DNA of 64,000 nt, taken from positions 248,001 to 312,000 of the forward strand of contig CAUCLI010000001.1 of assembly GCA_958443615.1 (NCBI GenBank). Reading direction: 5' to 3'. Origin of the DNA: an uncultured Collinsella sp. Its GTDB lineage: Bacteria > Actinomycetota > Coriobacteriia > Coriobacteriales > Coriobacteriaceae. The notes under the pieces were generated by a model that saw only the letters and a list, made by a program, of their open reading frames with translations, made no database searches and had not been told where the DNA came from. This document shows, piece by piece, positions 23,732 through 31,846 of the stretch; positions within the stretch are counted from its first letter, which is position 1; every line of letters begins with the position of its first letter. The translations under genes were made by a program, and so were the position numbers.

Positions 23732-24015
23732 TGGAGAACTTCGGGCAGAACGTTCTCGCCTCCTCCGTCGCCCTGCTGCTCATCATGGCGGTCATGGGCG
23801 TCGTCTACTTCCTGTGGTCCAAGGCCAACATGAAGAAGAAGGTCAAGTACTTCGAGCACATCCACACCGACCTCGCCCCCGGTCAGCGCGTCATGTTCGC
23901 CGGCGGCATCTTCGGCGATGTGAAGAGCGTCAACGGTGACGTTGTCGAGGTCAAGGTCCGCTCCGGCGCGACCCTCGAGGTCTCCCGCTACGCGATCCAG
24001 GAGATCGTCAAGTAG
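23731..24015 (+). CDS. yajC: YajC-family membrane protein inside the PTS operon
   Basis: 94 residues: one N-terminal transmembrane helix (VLASSVALLLIMAVMGVVYF), a basic linker (KANMKKKVKYF), then the YajC signature LAPGQRVMFAGGIFGDVKSV and a C-terminal beta domain ending EVSRYAIQEIVK. YajC normally sits with SecDF in the Sec translocon. Here it lies between IIA and IIB of a sugar PTS, overlapping the IIA stop by one base. A yajC gene in a glycosaminoglycan PTS operon is also known from the streptococcal hyaluronate locus, suggesting an accessory role for the permease or for secretion of a linked hydrolase. Its real role here is unknown. Confidence 0.88.
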   Translation: MENFGQNVLASSVALLLIMAVMGVVYFLWSKANMKKKVKYFEHIHTDLAPGQRVMFAGGIFGDVKSVNGDVVEVKVRSGATLEVSRYAIQEIVK

Positions 24016-24099
24016 CAAGCGGGGACGCGCCTCGTCAACGCGAGGCTCAATTCCTTAGGTTGTAAAGGCCAGTACGCGAATACGAAAGGACGGATCGCA

Positions 24100-24582
24100 A
24101 TGGCAGAGCCCAATATCCTTCTCACCCGTATCGACAATCGACTGATCCACGGTCAGGTCGCCACCCAGTGGAACTCCACCCTGGGTTCCAACCTCATCCT
24201 CGTGGCCAACGACGAGGTGTCCACCAACACCATGCGTCAGAACCTCATGAAGATGGCCGCTCCCACCGGTGTCGCCACCCGCTTCTTCTCCATCCAGAAG
24301 ACCATCGACGTGATCCACAAGGCCTCCCCGGCCCAGAAGATCTTCATCGTGCTCGACTCCCCGCAGGACGCGCTCAAGCTCGTCGAGGGCGGCGTGCCGA
24401 TCAAGAAGCTCAACATCGGCAACATGCACATGGCCGAGGGCAAGCGTCAGGTCGCCACCACCGTCGCCGTCAACGACGACGACGTGGAGTGCTTCCGCAA
24501 GCTCCAGGAGCTCGGTGTCGAGCTCTCCATCCAGCGCGTGCCCAGCACGCCCGTTGAGGATACCAACAAGCTGTTCGCGTAA
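24100..24582 (+). CDS. PTS mannose-family IIB component (PTS 1)
   Basis: 160-residue IIB protein that accepts phosphate on His17 (RIDNRLIHGQVATQW) and transfers it to the sugar bound by IIC-IID. Full length for the family, with the usual late segment EGGVPIKKLNIGNMH. The start at 24100 follows GAAAGGA. It is 84 bases after yajC in the same operon. Substrate specificity is not directly readable; operon context points to N-acetylgalactosamine or a related amino sugar. Confidence 0.94.
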   Translation: MAEPNILLTRIDNRLIHGQVATQWNSTLGSNLILVANDEVSTNTMRQNLMKMAAPTGVATRFFSIQKTIDVIHKASPAQKIFIVLDSPQDALKLVEGGVPIKKLNIGNMHMAEGKRQVATTVAVNDDDVECFRKLQELGVELSIQRVPSTPVEDTNKLFA

Positions 24583-24680
24583 TTTGGGGGTTTAGCGAAC
24601 CAGTTTGTTTGTATACGGGATGAAATCATCCCGGTCGTAAATCTCGTACGAGAAAGTACATTTGAAAGGAGGAGCAAAAG

Positions 24681-25478
24681 ATGGATGCGAATTTCCTTCA
24701 GATCGCTCTGGTCTTCCTGGTGACCTTCGTTGCCGCTATCGACCAGTTCGACTTTACGGAGTCCCTGTACCAGCCCATCGTCACCGGCCCGATCATCGGC
24801 GCCATCCTCGGCGATGTGCAGACCGGCCTCGTGGTTGGTGGTACCTATCAGCTCATGACCATCGGTAACATGCCCATTGGTGGTGCTCAGCCGCCGAACG
24901 CTGTCATCGGTGGCATCATGGCCGCCGTCTTTGCCTGCACCCTCGACATGGATCCCAACGTCGCCGTCGCGACCGCGATTCCGTTCGCGCTGCTCGGCCA
25001 GTATGGCGTGACCCTGTTCTTCACCCTTCGTGCCCCGATGATGGAGTCCTTCCGCGCCGCGGCTGTGAAGGCTGACACCAAGGCCATCACCAAGCTGACC
25101 GTCATCTCCGAGGTCATCCTCGGCCTCATCTTCGCCGCGATCGTCACCCTGTTCTTCGTCGGTGGCCTCGCTGCTGGCGACGCCGTCGTCAAGGCCATCC
25201 CCGCATGGCTCAACGCCGGTCTGTCCGCCGCTGGTGGCATGATGAAGTTCGTCGGCTTCGCGATCCTGCTGAAGATCATGATGTCCCGCGACATGTGGGC
25301 CTTCTTCCTGCTCGGCTTTGGTCTCACCACCATCGTGCACGGCATCCCCGCGCTCGCCAAGCCCGAGCTCCTGATCATGGCCATGATTGGCTTCGGCCTC
25401 GCTTTCTGGGACTTCCAGCAGCAGACCGAGCTCAAGGGCGCTTCTTTTGACGGAGGTGATATGAGCGATGGCATCTAA
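24681..25478 (+). CDS. PTS mannose-family IIC component (PTS 1)
   Basis: 265-residue membrane subunit of the permease, with repeated hydrophobic helices and the family segment GPIIGAILGDVQTGLVVGGT near the N-terminus. Together with IID it forms the sugar channel. The start at 24681 follows GAAAGGAGG. The C-terminus (SFDGGDMSDGI) overlaps the IID gene by 11 bases, indicating translational coupling. Confidence 0.94.
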   Translation: MDANFLQIALVFLVTFVAAIDQFDFTESLYQPIVTGPIIGAILGDVQTGLVVGGTYQLMTIGNMPIGGAQPPNAVIGGIMAAVFACTLDMDPNVAVATAIPFALLGQYGVTLFFTLRAPMMESFRAAAVKADTKAITKLTVISEVILGLIFAAIVTLFFVGGLAAGDAVVKAIPAWLNAGLSAAGGMMKFVGFAILLKIMMSRDMWAFFLLGFGLTTIVHGIPALAKPELLIMAMIGFGLAFWDFQQQTELKGASFDGGDMSDGI

Positions 25479-26562
25479 TGAGTTTGTCGTCCCCGCGCAG
25501 TACGAGGATCTCACTCCTGCGCCGAACGTCGATAAGAAGACGCTCAACCGCATGGTCTGGCGCTCCTACTGGCTCCAGTCCTCGTTCAACTACGAGACCA
25601 TGCAGTCCGGTGGCTGGCTGTTCGCCATGGTCCCCGGCCTCGAGAAGGTTCACACCAACAAGAACGACCTCGCCGCGTCGATGTACCACAACCTGGACTT
25701 CATCAACACGCACCCGTTCCTGGTCACCTTCGTCATGGGTATCGTTCTCTCCCTCGAGCAGAACAAGGTCGATACCCAGACCATCCGCTCCGTGCGTATT
25801 TCCGCTGCCTCCCCGCTGGGCGGCATCGGCGACGCCCTGTTCTGGCTGACGCTCGTGCCGATCACGGCCGGCATCACCTCGAACATGGCCATCGAGGGCA
25901 ACATCATCGCCCCGCTCATCTTCCTCGTGGTCTTCCACGCCGCTCTGTTCGCCTGCCGCTTCGGCCTCATGAACTGGGCTTACAAGATGGGCACCTCCGC
26001 CATCGACTCCCTGACCGCCAACATGCAGGCCTTCACCCGCGCTGCCGCCATCATGGGCTGCTTCGTGGTCGGCGCCCTGACGGTCAACATGGGTGGCACC
26101 CAGATCAACCTCAACATCCCGAACGGCACCACCCGTGGCCTCGCCGCTCACACCGTTGTGGTTTCCAACGAGGACGCTGCCAACTTCGAGTCTGAGCTCG
26201 ACACCGAGACCGCTGAGCCCGGTAGCCTTGGTCTTACCGACCTCGAGGGCAACCCCCTCACCGCTGCCGACGCTGACGGCAACGCTGTCGAGACCGGCAT
26301 CGTCGACATGGGCAACGGCATGAGCACCGTCACCTACGCTGAGGTTACCGAGACCCCGGTTTCCTTCTCCGTGGCCGACACGCTCGACACCGTTATGCCT
26401 AAGCTCGTTCCTCTGGCGCTCGTCATGCTGCTGTACTTCCTGTTCGCCAAGAAGAACTTCACCCCCATCAAGGGTATCGTTCTGATGCTCATCATCGGCA
26501 TCCTCGGCGCCCTGCCGCTCAACGAGTGGTTCGGCCTCACCTGGTGGACTGGTCTCTGGTAA
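25468..26562 (+). CDS. PTS mannose-family IID component with an extra soluble insertion (PTS 1)
   Basis: 364 residues, against about 270-285 for a normal IID (the IID of PTS 2 here is 276). The N-terminal part is standard (LNRMVWRSYWLQSSFNYETMQSGGW; ISAASPLGGIGDALFW). Between about residues 206 and 300 there is an acidic hydrophilic insertion rich in Glu, Asp and Thr (FESELDTETAEPGSLGL; GIVDMGNGMSTVTYAEV), just before the final membrane helices starting near residue 302. By topology of the family this loop could face outside, but that is inference. The last gene of the operon; a strong terminator follows. Confidence 0.93.
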   Translation: MASNEFVVPAQYEDLTPAPNVDKKTLNRMVWRSYWLQSSFNYETMQSGGWLFAMVPGLEKVHTNKNDLAASMYHNLDFINTHPFLVTFVMGIVLSLEQNKVDTQTIRSVRISAASPLGGIGDALFWLTLVPITAGITSNMAIEGNIIAPLIFLVVFHAALFACRFGLMNWAYKMGTSAIDSLTANMQAFTRAAAIMGCFVVGALTVNMGGTQINLNIPNGTTRGLAAHTVVVSNEDAANFESELDTETAEPGSLGLTDLEGNPLTAADADGNAVETGIVDMGNGMSTVTYAEVTETPVSFSVADTLDTVMPKLVPLALVMLLYFLFAKKNFTPIKGIVLMLIIGILGALPLNEWFGLTWWTGLW

Positions 26563-26606
26563 TTCCAGCTGACCGATGAGGTGACATCTCCCCCAGATGC
26601 GCCTGC

Positions 26607-26646
26607 AAACCCGGCGTGGGCTTCGTACTCACGCCGGGTTTTTTTC
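26607..26646 (+). terminator. Terminator of PTS operon 1
   Basis: AAACCCGGCGTG and complement around an 11-base loop, followed by seven T residues. Strong Rho-independent terminator 45 bases after the IID stop. Confidence 0.92.
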
Positions 26647-26732
26647 TAACTTTTCCCGTCACTTCAATTCGTCTGCCCGGGAACGGAATCCCGTCGGCCG
26701 ACAATTCCCTATCAGTATCGGAGGCGAAGCTC

Positions 26733-27464
26733 ATGGCAGCCACGGCGCGCAAGCAGCCCCTGTATGACCAGCTCGTTGATATCCTCGCCGATAAAATCGA
26801 GCATGAATACCATGCTGGGGACATGATCTCCTCCGAGCGTGAGCTCTCCGAACGCTATGGCCTGTCTCGCACGACGGTTCGCCTCGCCCTGCAGGAACTC
26901 GAGCGCCTGGGCTTGATCGTTCGCCAGCACGGCCGCGGCACCTTCGTCGCCGATCGCTCCGCGCAGACCACCAACCTCATGCAGTCGTACAGCTTCACGG
27001 AGCAGATGCGCGAGCTTGGCCGCGACCCCATGACTACCATCTTGGAGTTTTGCGACCTCGAGGCGGACAAGAACCTCGCCGAGCATATGGGCGTCCGTTT
27101 GGGCGAGAAGCTGTTCAAGGTGAAGCGCCTTCGTTCGGCAGATGGCATGCCGATGATGGTCGAGCGGTCCTATCTGCCCGTTCGCAAGTTCCTCTCCCTC
27201 AAGCGCCCGCTTCTCGAGCGAAAGCCCCTCTACGACATCATCGAGAAGGACTTCCACGAGAAGATCAGCGTGGCTGAGGAGGAGTTCTTCGCCAGCATCG
27301 CGCGCCCCGCCGACGCTCGCTTGCTGGGCATCTCCGAGGGAGCCCCCGTGCTCGACCTCGTCCGGACCACGTACAACACGTCGAATGAGATCGTCGAGTA
27401 CACGCTGTCCGTCGCGCGTGCCGACCAGTTCAAGTACCGCGTCCAGCACCGTCGCGGCGAGTAG
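26733..27464 (+). CDS. GntR-family regulator with UTRA effector domain (NagR/AgaR-like)
   Basis: 243 residues. An N-terminal winged helix (PLYDQLVDILADKI..., SSERELSERYGLSRTTVRLAL) is followed by a UTRA ligand-binding domain (from about residue 85; MVERSYLPVRKF; C-terminal DQFKYRVQHRR). Regulators of this HutC/UTRA type sense phosphorylated amino sugars. The start at 26733 follows GGAGGCG; the longer frame crosses the upstream terminator and is rejected. It lies between PTS 1 and agaS. Palindromes TGGTTACTACCA and TGGTTATAACCA before these two units are its likely operators, making it the probable local repressor. Confidence 0.9.
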   Translation: MAATARKQPLYDQLVDILADKIEHEYHAGDMISSERELSERYGLSRTTVRLALQELERLGLIVRQHGRGTFVADRSAQTTNLMQSYSFTEQMRELGRDPMTTILEFCDLEADKNLAEHMGVRLGEKLFKVKRLRSADGMPMMVERSYLPVRKFLSLKRPLLERKPLYDIIEKDFHEKISVAEEEFFASIARPADARLLGISEGAPVLDLVRTTYNTSNEIVEYTLSVARADQFKYRVQHRRGE

Positions 27465-27627
27465 GGCACGGCATGAGCAGCCGAGGGAATTTCCGTGCGG
27501 CCGCAGGGTTTTCGCATGCATCGCATGCGCACGCCCACCCGCTCTCGTGCGGGTCGTTCGGCAGGGTCCTCGACTGCCCAGGCAGTTTTGGCATGAATTG
27601 TGTCCAAGAGGTGAAATCAAGAACAAC

Positions 27628-27656
27628 TGGTTATAACCAGAGAACCAACTTATAAT
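27628..27656 (+). promoter_or_regulatory. Promoter and GntR operator of agaS
   Basis: TATAAT at 27651-27656 is a consensus -10. The perfect palindrome TGGTTATAACCA at 27628-27639 covers the -35 position, so a bound repressor would block RNA polymerase. The match to 23233-23244 supports a shared GntR regulon. Confidence 0.7.
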
Positions 27657-27698
27657 AAAAGCAGCTTGTAAAACCACAAGTCAAAAGGAGTGGTATTA

Positions 27699-28862
27699 AT
27701 GTTTGAGATGACGACCGACCAGCTCAACGAGATTGGTGGCTTCAACACCACCACCGAGATCAAGCAGCAGCCCGAGCTGTGGCTTGACACCCTGAACATC
27801 TACAAGGAGAACCTCGAGGCCATCGAGGCCTTCCTGGCCGAGGCCCGTGCCATGGGCGAGGGTCGCCTCTCCATCGTGTTCACCGGTGCCGGCACCTCCG
27901 ACTACGTCGGCGACACCTGCGCTCCCTACCTGCGTCACGCCGGCGACACCAAGCTGTACGACTTCAAGCCCATCGCGACCACCGACATCGTGTCCGCTCC
28001 CCGCGACTTCCTGAACCCCGACGAGCCCACCGTGGTCGTCTCCTTCGCCCGCTCCGGCAACAGCCCCGAGTCCCTGGCAGCCGTCCAGGTTGCCAAGAGC
28101 TTCGTGAAGAACGTCAAGTTCATCAACATCACCTGCGCCCCCGAGGGCAAGCTCGCCGTCGAGTCCGAGGGCGACGCCGACCAGCTCACGCTGCTCATCC
28201 CGCGCGCCAATGACAAGGGCTTCGCCATGACCGGCTCCTACAGCTGCATGACCCTGCTCTCCACCCTCATCTTCGACACCGCTTCCCTCGAGCAGAAGAC
28301 CGCTTGGGTCGAGGCTGCCGCCAAGCTGGGCGAGGACGTCGTCGCTCGCGAGTCCGAGATCGCCGAGTTCCTCTCCGGCGACTTCAACCGCGTGACCTAC
28401 CTGGGTTCCGGCTCCTTCGTGGGTCTGGCTCAGGAGGCTCAGCTCAAGATCCTCGAGCTCGCCCACGGCCTCGTCGCCACCTCTTGGGACTCCTGCATGG
28501 GCTACCGTCACGGGCCGAAGTCCTTCGTCGACGACAAGACCATCGTGTTCGTGTACATGAACAACGACGAGTACACCCGTCAGTACGACCTCGACATCCT
28601 GAACGAGATCAACGGCGACAGAATCGCCGCCAAGACCATCGCCATCCAGCAGGACGGCGCCACCAAGTTCGACGGCACCTCCTTCACCCTCGCCGGCGAG
28701 GCTCTGCCCGAGGGCTACCTGGCCCTGCCGTTCGTCATGGTCGCCCAGGTCATCTCCCTGCTCAACTCCGTGCGCGTGGGCAACACCCCGGACACCCCGT
28801 CCCCGTCCGGCACCGTGAACCGCGTCGTCAAGGGCGTGACCATCCACCCCTTCGAGGCGTAA
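27699..28862 (+). CDS. agaS: AgaS: galactosamine-6-phosphate deaminase/isomerase (SIS domains)
   Basis: 387-residue protein with two SIS (sugar isomerase) domains. It deaminates and isomerises galactosamine-6-phosphate to tagatose-6-phosphate in N-acetylgalactosamine catabolism. Sugar-phosphate-binding motifs: FTGAGTSDYVGDT, VVVSFARSGNSPESLAAV and YLGSGSFVGLAQEAQLKILE; SWDSCMGYRHGPKSFVDDKT is the conserved active-site segment. The start at 27699 follows AAAAGGAG; an in-frame GTG three codons earlier is too close to the site. It lies upstream of nagA, which supplies its substrate. Confidence 0.94.
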   Translation: MFEMTTDQLNEIGGFNTTTEIKQQPELWLDTLNIYKENLEAIEAFLAEARAMGEGRLSIVFTGAGTSDYVGDTCAPYLRHAGDTKLYDFKPIATTDIVSAPRDFLNPDEPTVVVSFARSGNSPESLAAVQVAKSFVKNVKFINITCAPEGKLAVESEGDADQLTLLIPRANDKGFAMTGSYSCMTLLSTLIFDTASLEQKTAWVEAAAKLGEDVVARESEIAEFLSGDFNRVTYLGSGSFVGLAQEAQLKILELAHGLVATSWDSCMGYRHGPKSFVDDKTIVFVYMNNDEYTRQYDLDILNEINGDRIAAKTIAIQQDGATKFDGTSFTLAGEALPEGYLALPFVMVAQVISLLNSVRVGNTPDTPSPSGTVNRVVKGVTIHPFEA

Positions 28863-28877
28863 TAACCTCGCAGGCCC

Positions 28878-28984
28878 GATGTGTAAAGGGGGACGGGTGC
28901 GTTTTACACATCGGGAAGGGCGTTTCGCCCACATTTGGCTTTCAGCGCGGATGCGTAAAACGCACCCGTCCCCCTTTACACATC
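28878..28984. repeat. REP-like element, two-armed (copy 3)
   Basis: Arms 28878-28912 and 28950-28984 are inverted copies matching at 34 of 35 positions, with a 37-base spacer. Each arm has GATGTGTAAA or GATGCGTAAA at one end and TTTACACATC at the other, so each arm is also a palindrome-like unit. Same family as 7098-7205. Lies between the agaS stop and its terminator. Confidence 0.88.
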
Positions 28985-29002
28985 CGCATCTGCTCCCATG
29001 AG

Positions 29003-29039
29003 GCGCCCGCCCGGTCTGCAAGGACGGGCGGGCGCTTTT
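29003..29039 (+). terminator. Terminator downstream of agaS
   Basis: GCGCCCGCCCG and complement, 11-base loop, then TTTTCTT. Strong terminator placed after the REP-like element. Confidence 0.85.
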
Positions 29040-29108
29040 CTTGCCGCTCGTTCGCTGCTTTCTGGGTACAAACCCAGTATGTGCGTCAATTTCGTGTTAG
29101 GAGAACAC

Positions 29109-30269
29109 ATGAGCACTTATGCAATCAAAGCCGATGCCTTCTACCTGCCCACCCGTGTCGCCCGCGGCGGCTACCTCATGGTCGAGGACGGCGTTTTCGG
29201 CGAGCACGTGACCGAGGCCCCCGACTGCGAGATCCGCGACTACTCCGGTCACGAGATCGCCCCCGGCTACGTTGACACCCACATTCACGGCTTCGACGAT
29301 CATGACATCATGGACTGCGAGCCCGAGAGCGTCGCCATCGTGTCCCGTGGCATCCTGCGCAACGGCGTGACCAGCTACCTGCCCACCACGCTCACCGCGA
29401 GCACCGAGCAGCTCGAGAAGGCCTGCGCCTCCGTCGCCGAGTACGTCGAGGCCGGAGACGACACGCCGCATGCCCGCATCCAGGGCATTTTCCTCTAGGG
29501 CCCCTTCTTCACCGCGAAGTACAAGGGCGCCCAGAACCCCGCCTACCTCTCCGCCCCCACCATGGAGAAGCTGAACGCCTGGCAGACCGCCGCCAAGGGC
29601 CTGGTGAAGAAGATCGCCGTCGCCCCCGAGTACGAGGGCGCGGTCGAGTTCACCGCCGAGGCCGTCAAATCCGGCGTCGTCGTGGCGCTCGGCCACTCCG
29701 CCGCCACCTGCGAGCAGGCCCAGGCCTGCCTGGACGCGGGCGCGAAGCTCTTCGTGCACACCTACAACGGCATGAGCGGCCTGCATCACCGCGAGCCGGG
29801 CATGGTGGGCGCCGCGCTGGCCAGCCAGGACAAGTCCTTCTCCGAGCTCATCTGCGACGGCCATCACGTCAACCCCATTTCCGCGGGCATCGTGATGCAT
29901 GCCAAGGGCCATGAGCACGTCGCGCTCATCACCGACTGCATGTGCGCCGGCGGCATGCCCGATGGCGACTACTTCCTGGGCGAGCTGCCCGTCGTCGTTG
30001 CTGGCGGCACCGCCCGCCTGAAGGACGGCGGTTCTCTTGCCGGCTCCATCCTCAACATGAAGGACGCCGTGAAGAACGTGGTCGATTGGGGCGTCGCCAC
30101 CAAGGCGGAGGCCATCTACATGGCCACTCAGGCTCCCGCCGAGGCCAACGATATCGCCGACGAGTGCGGCTCCATCCGTCCCGGCCGCCACGCGGACTTC
30201 GTGGTGCTGAACCCCGATATGACCCTTGTCGAGACCTACCTCGCCGGCGAGAGCGTCTACACGGCGTAG
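29109..30269 (+). pseudogene. nagA: N-acetylglucosamine/galactosamine-6-phosphate deacetylase, interrupted by an amber codon
   Basis: Codes for a NagA/AgaA-type amidohydrolase (about 386 residues) that deacetylates the amino-sugar phosphate before AgaS. Metal-site motifs: VDTHIHGFDDHD, GHSAATCEQAQ, HTYNGMSGLHHREPG and LITDCMCAGG. At codon 130 (29496-29498) the frame has TAG in IQGIFL-stop-GPFFTAKYKG; homologues have LEGPF there, and that Glu is a metal ligand (Glu131 in E. coli NagA). GAG to TAG is one base change. The frame is otherwise intact to 30269, and the nearest in-frame ATG after it is at 29562 (codon 152). Sequencing error, recent nonsense mutation or suppression are all possible. 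Confidence 0.85.
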
Positions 30270-30320
30270 CTTTCCCACGCTGCGATACCTTGCGTGATTG
30301 AACAAAGATAGAAGTGCCTG

Positions 30321-30367
30321 CGCATGTATTGAACTGCCAGCGCATGTATTGAACTGCCAGCGCATGT
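30321..30367. repeat. 20-bp tandem repeat after nagA
   Basis: CGCATGTATTGAACTGCCAG occurs at 30321-30340 and 30341-30360, with a partial third copy to 30367 and a partial one before. Non-coding. It directly precedes the nagA terminator. Confidence 0.85.
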
Positions 30368-30375
30368 CGGATTTG

Positions 30376-30406
30376 TGCGCCCTGGGAACTCCTGGGGCGC
30401 ATTTTG
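30376..30406 (+). terminator. Terminator of nagA
   Basis: TGCGCCC and GGGCGCA with further pairing around TGGGAACTCCTG, followed by TTTT. Confidence 0.7.
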
Positions 30407-30417
30407 CTAGGGCGAAT

Positions 30418-30481
30418 AATCGAGTGAGCGGTTTTCCTTCCTTTGAGCCATCTGAAATGAAGGAAAACCGCTCACTCGATT
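30418..30481. repeat. Left hairpin element of the AbiEi/nuclease-like cassette
   Basis: A perfect 23-bp inverted repeat (30418-30440 with 30459-30481; core GAGTGAGCGGTTTTCCTTC) and an 18-base loop CTTTGAGCCATCTGAAAT. The right-hand element at 31847-31908 has the same arms, and its loop is the reverse complement of this one at 16 of 18 positions. The two therefore lie in inverted orientation around the gene at 30823-31833. The 30482-30822 stretch between this hairpin and that gene has no recognisable gene. Confidence 0.9.
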
Positions 30482-30822
30482 TTGGAAAGTCGGGTCGATG
30501 TGCGTTGGCGGAGAAGCGGGAGCCTCTAAAGAGGTTGTTGGAGAGGACGTGGCGGGCCCATCATGCCGGTGACGGCGTGTTGGCGAGGAACGCGCCTGCG
30601 GGGGGCGTTAGATGCGATCGCATCTCGAGGGTTTCTATGGAGGCTATGTGCGTGCCTCCGTTCGCGGAACGCAAGCGGCCGCGCGCCGATTTTTGAGAAG
30701 TGTCGCACGGCATCTGAACTGCGCGGTCAGACGAACCCGGAATTACGGTAAGGATATCAACTTTGTCGGGCTGTTACGGTTGGCCCCTCTCTGAATTTCG
30801 GTGAATTGAGCAAGGGGGAGCC

Positions 30823-31833
30823 GTGCGGAGCAATCACGCGGTATCAGAAAAACTGGAGACAGCCGGGCGGTCCGGTTGGCTGTATGCCCCGGATACAGAG
30901 GCGGAGCGCCTTTCGGTGCGTCGCAAGTTGAAGAAGGGCGAGGTTGTCGAGCCTTATCCGGGTTTGTACGCATTGCGCTCGGCATATGATGGCGCATCAC
31001 CGCGTGCGAGAGCCTTCATGCTGATCAAGGCACTGGCAAAACTGCATCCTGATTGGGTGTTTTGCTCGTTCAGCGCCGCGGTGGTGCACGGTATTCAGGT
31101 CCCGTATGCGCATCTCGCCATGGTGCACACGGAGGTAATGCCCGGGTGCAACAGAAATCGCTGTCGAAAAGTTGCCTGCCGATCGTCTGAAGCGCTCGCC
31201 GCAGACCGACAGGCGGATATTTCCCCTGTTGAAATGGTGCACGGTATTCGCGTGACGTCGATTGAGCAAACGGTGCTCGAATGTTTGTGCCAAGCGGATT
31301 TTAGAGACGGACTGGTGATCGCCGATTCTGCCCTGCGTTGCAGGCTGACTTCAAAAAGTCTGGTTGAGCGTCAGTTTTTGGAATGGGGCAGGGGCAGGCG
31401 CGGAATCCGTCAGGCGCGCATCACGCTGTCGCATGCAAGTGCAGAAAGCGAGAGCGGCGGCGAATCGATAGTGAGGGCGATTATCATCGAACTGGGTTTC
31501 GAGGTCCCGCAGCTTCAGGTGGTCGTACACGATCCAATGGAGCCCAACAACCCGAAACGGGTCGACATGGCGTGGCACTTGAAAAACGGAACTCTGGTGA
31601 TTCTCGAGGTAGACGGCAAGACCAAATACTATCGAGCGGCGGGTGGGCGAGAAAAGACGATGCGGGAAATGGCGACGACGTTCTCAAGGGAGCGCTTGCG
31701 AGAATCCCATCTCAATATGACGGGCGCGATGGTTCTCAGATGCTCGGTCGAGGATGCACTTGATACCGCCCGGTTCCAGATGATGTTGGAAAAGGCGGGG
31801 ATTCCAAAGGCTGGGCGAAGCAGGTGTCAATGA
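30823..31833 (+). CDS. AbiEi-type protein with wHTH and PD-(D/E)xK-like C-terminus (copy B), in a palindrome-flanked cassette
   Basis: 336 residues from GTG, preceded by AAGGGGGAG. The N-terminus (residues 20-60, RRKLKKGEVVEPYPGLYALR) is the winged-helix region of AbiEi-type antitoxins (type IV toxin-antitoxin). The middle (FCSFSAAVVHGIQVPYAHL; VTSIEQTVLECLC) matches the AbiEi body. The C-terminus has PKRVDMAWHL...LVILEVDGKTKYY, a D...ExDGK pattern of Vsr/DUF559-like PD-(D/E)xK folds. No AbiEii-like toxin gene is adjacent. The gene is bracketed by two near-identical hairpins in inverted orientation (30418-30481 and 31847-31908), the second starting 13 bases after the stop. Function unknown; a solitary regulator, nuclease or self-mobilised module are all possible. 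Confidence 0.75.
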   Translation: MRSNHAVSEKLETAGRSGWLYAPDTEAERLSVRRKLKKGEVVEPYPGLYALRSAYDGASPRARAFMLIKALAKLHPDWVFCSFSAAVVHGIQVPYAHLAMVHTEVMPGCNRNRCRKVACRSSEALAADRQADISPVEMVHGIRVTSIEQTVLECLCQADFRDGLVIADSALRCRLTSKSLVERQFLEWGRGRRGIRQARITLSHASAESESGGESIVRAIIIELGFEVPQLQVVVHDPMEPNNPKRVDMAWHLKNGTLVILEVDGKTKYYRAAGGREKTMREMATTFSRERLRESHLNMTGAMVLRCSVEDALDTARFQMMLEKAGIPKAGRSRCQ

Positions 31834-31846
31834 GAGGTGATCAAAA

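Noticed and set aside
29496..29498. Pyrrolysine or other programmed decoding of UAG in nagA
   Set aside because: No pyrrolysine genes are visible, the lineage is not known to use it, and the position is a plain Glu in homologues. A point mutation or sequencing error is simpler.
30321..30367. Short CRISPR-like direct repeats
   Set aside because: The 20-bp units are adjacent with no spacers, few in number, and no cas gene is in the window.
30298..30696. A 132-codon frame covering the left hairpin of the AbiEi-like cassette
   Set aside because: It runs through a tandem repeat, a terminator and a palindrome, with no coding signature.
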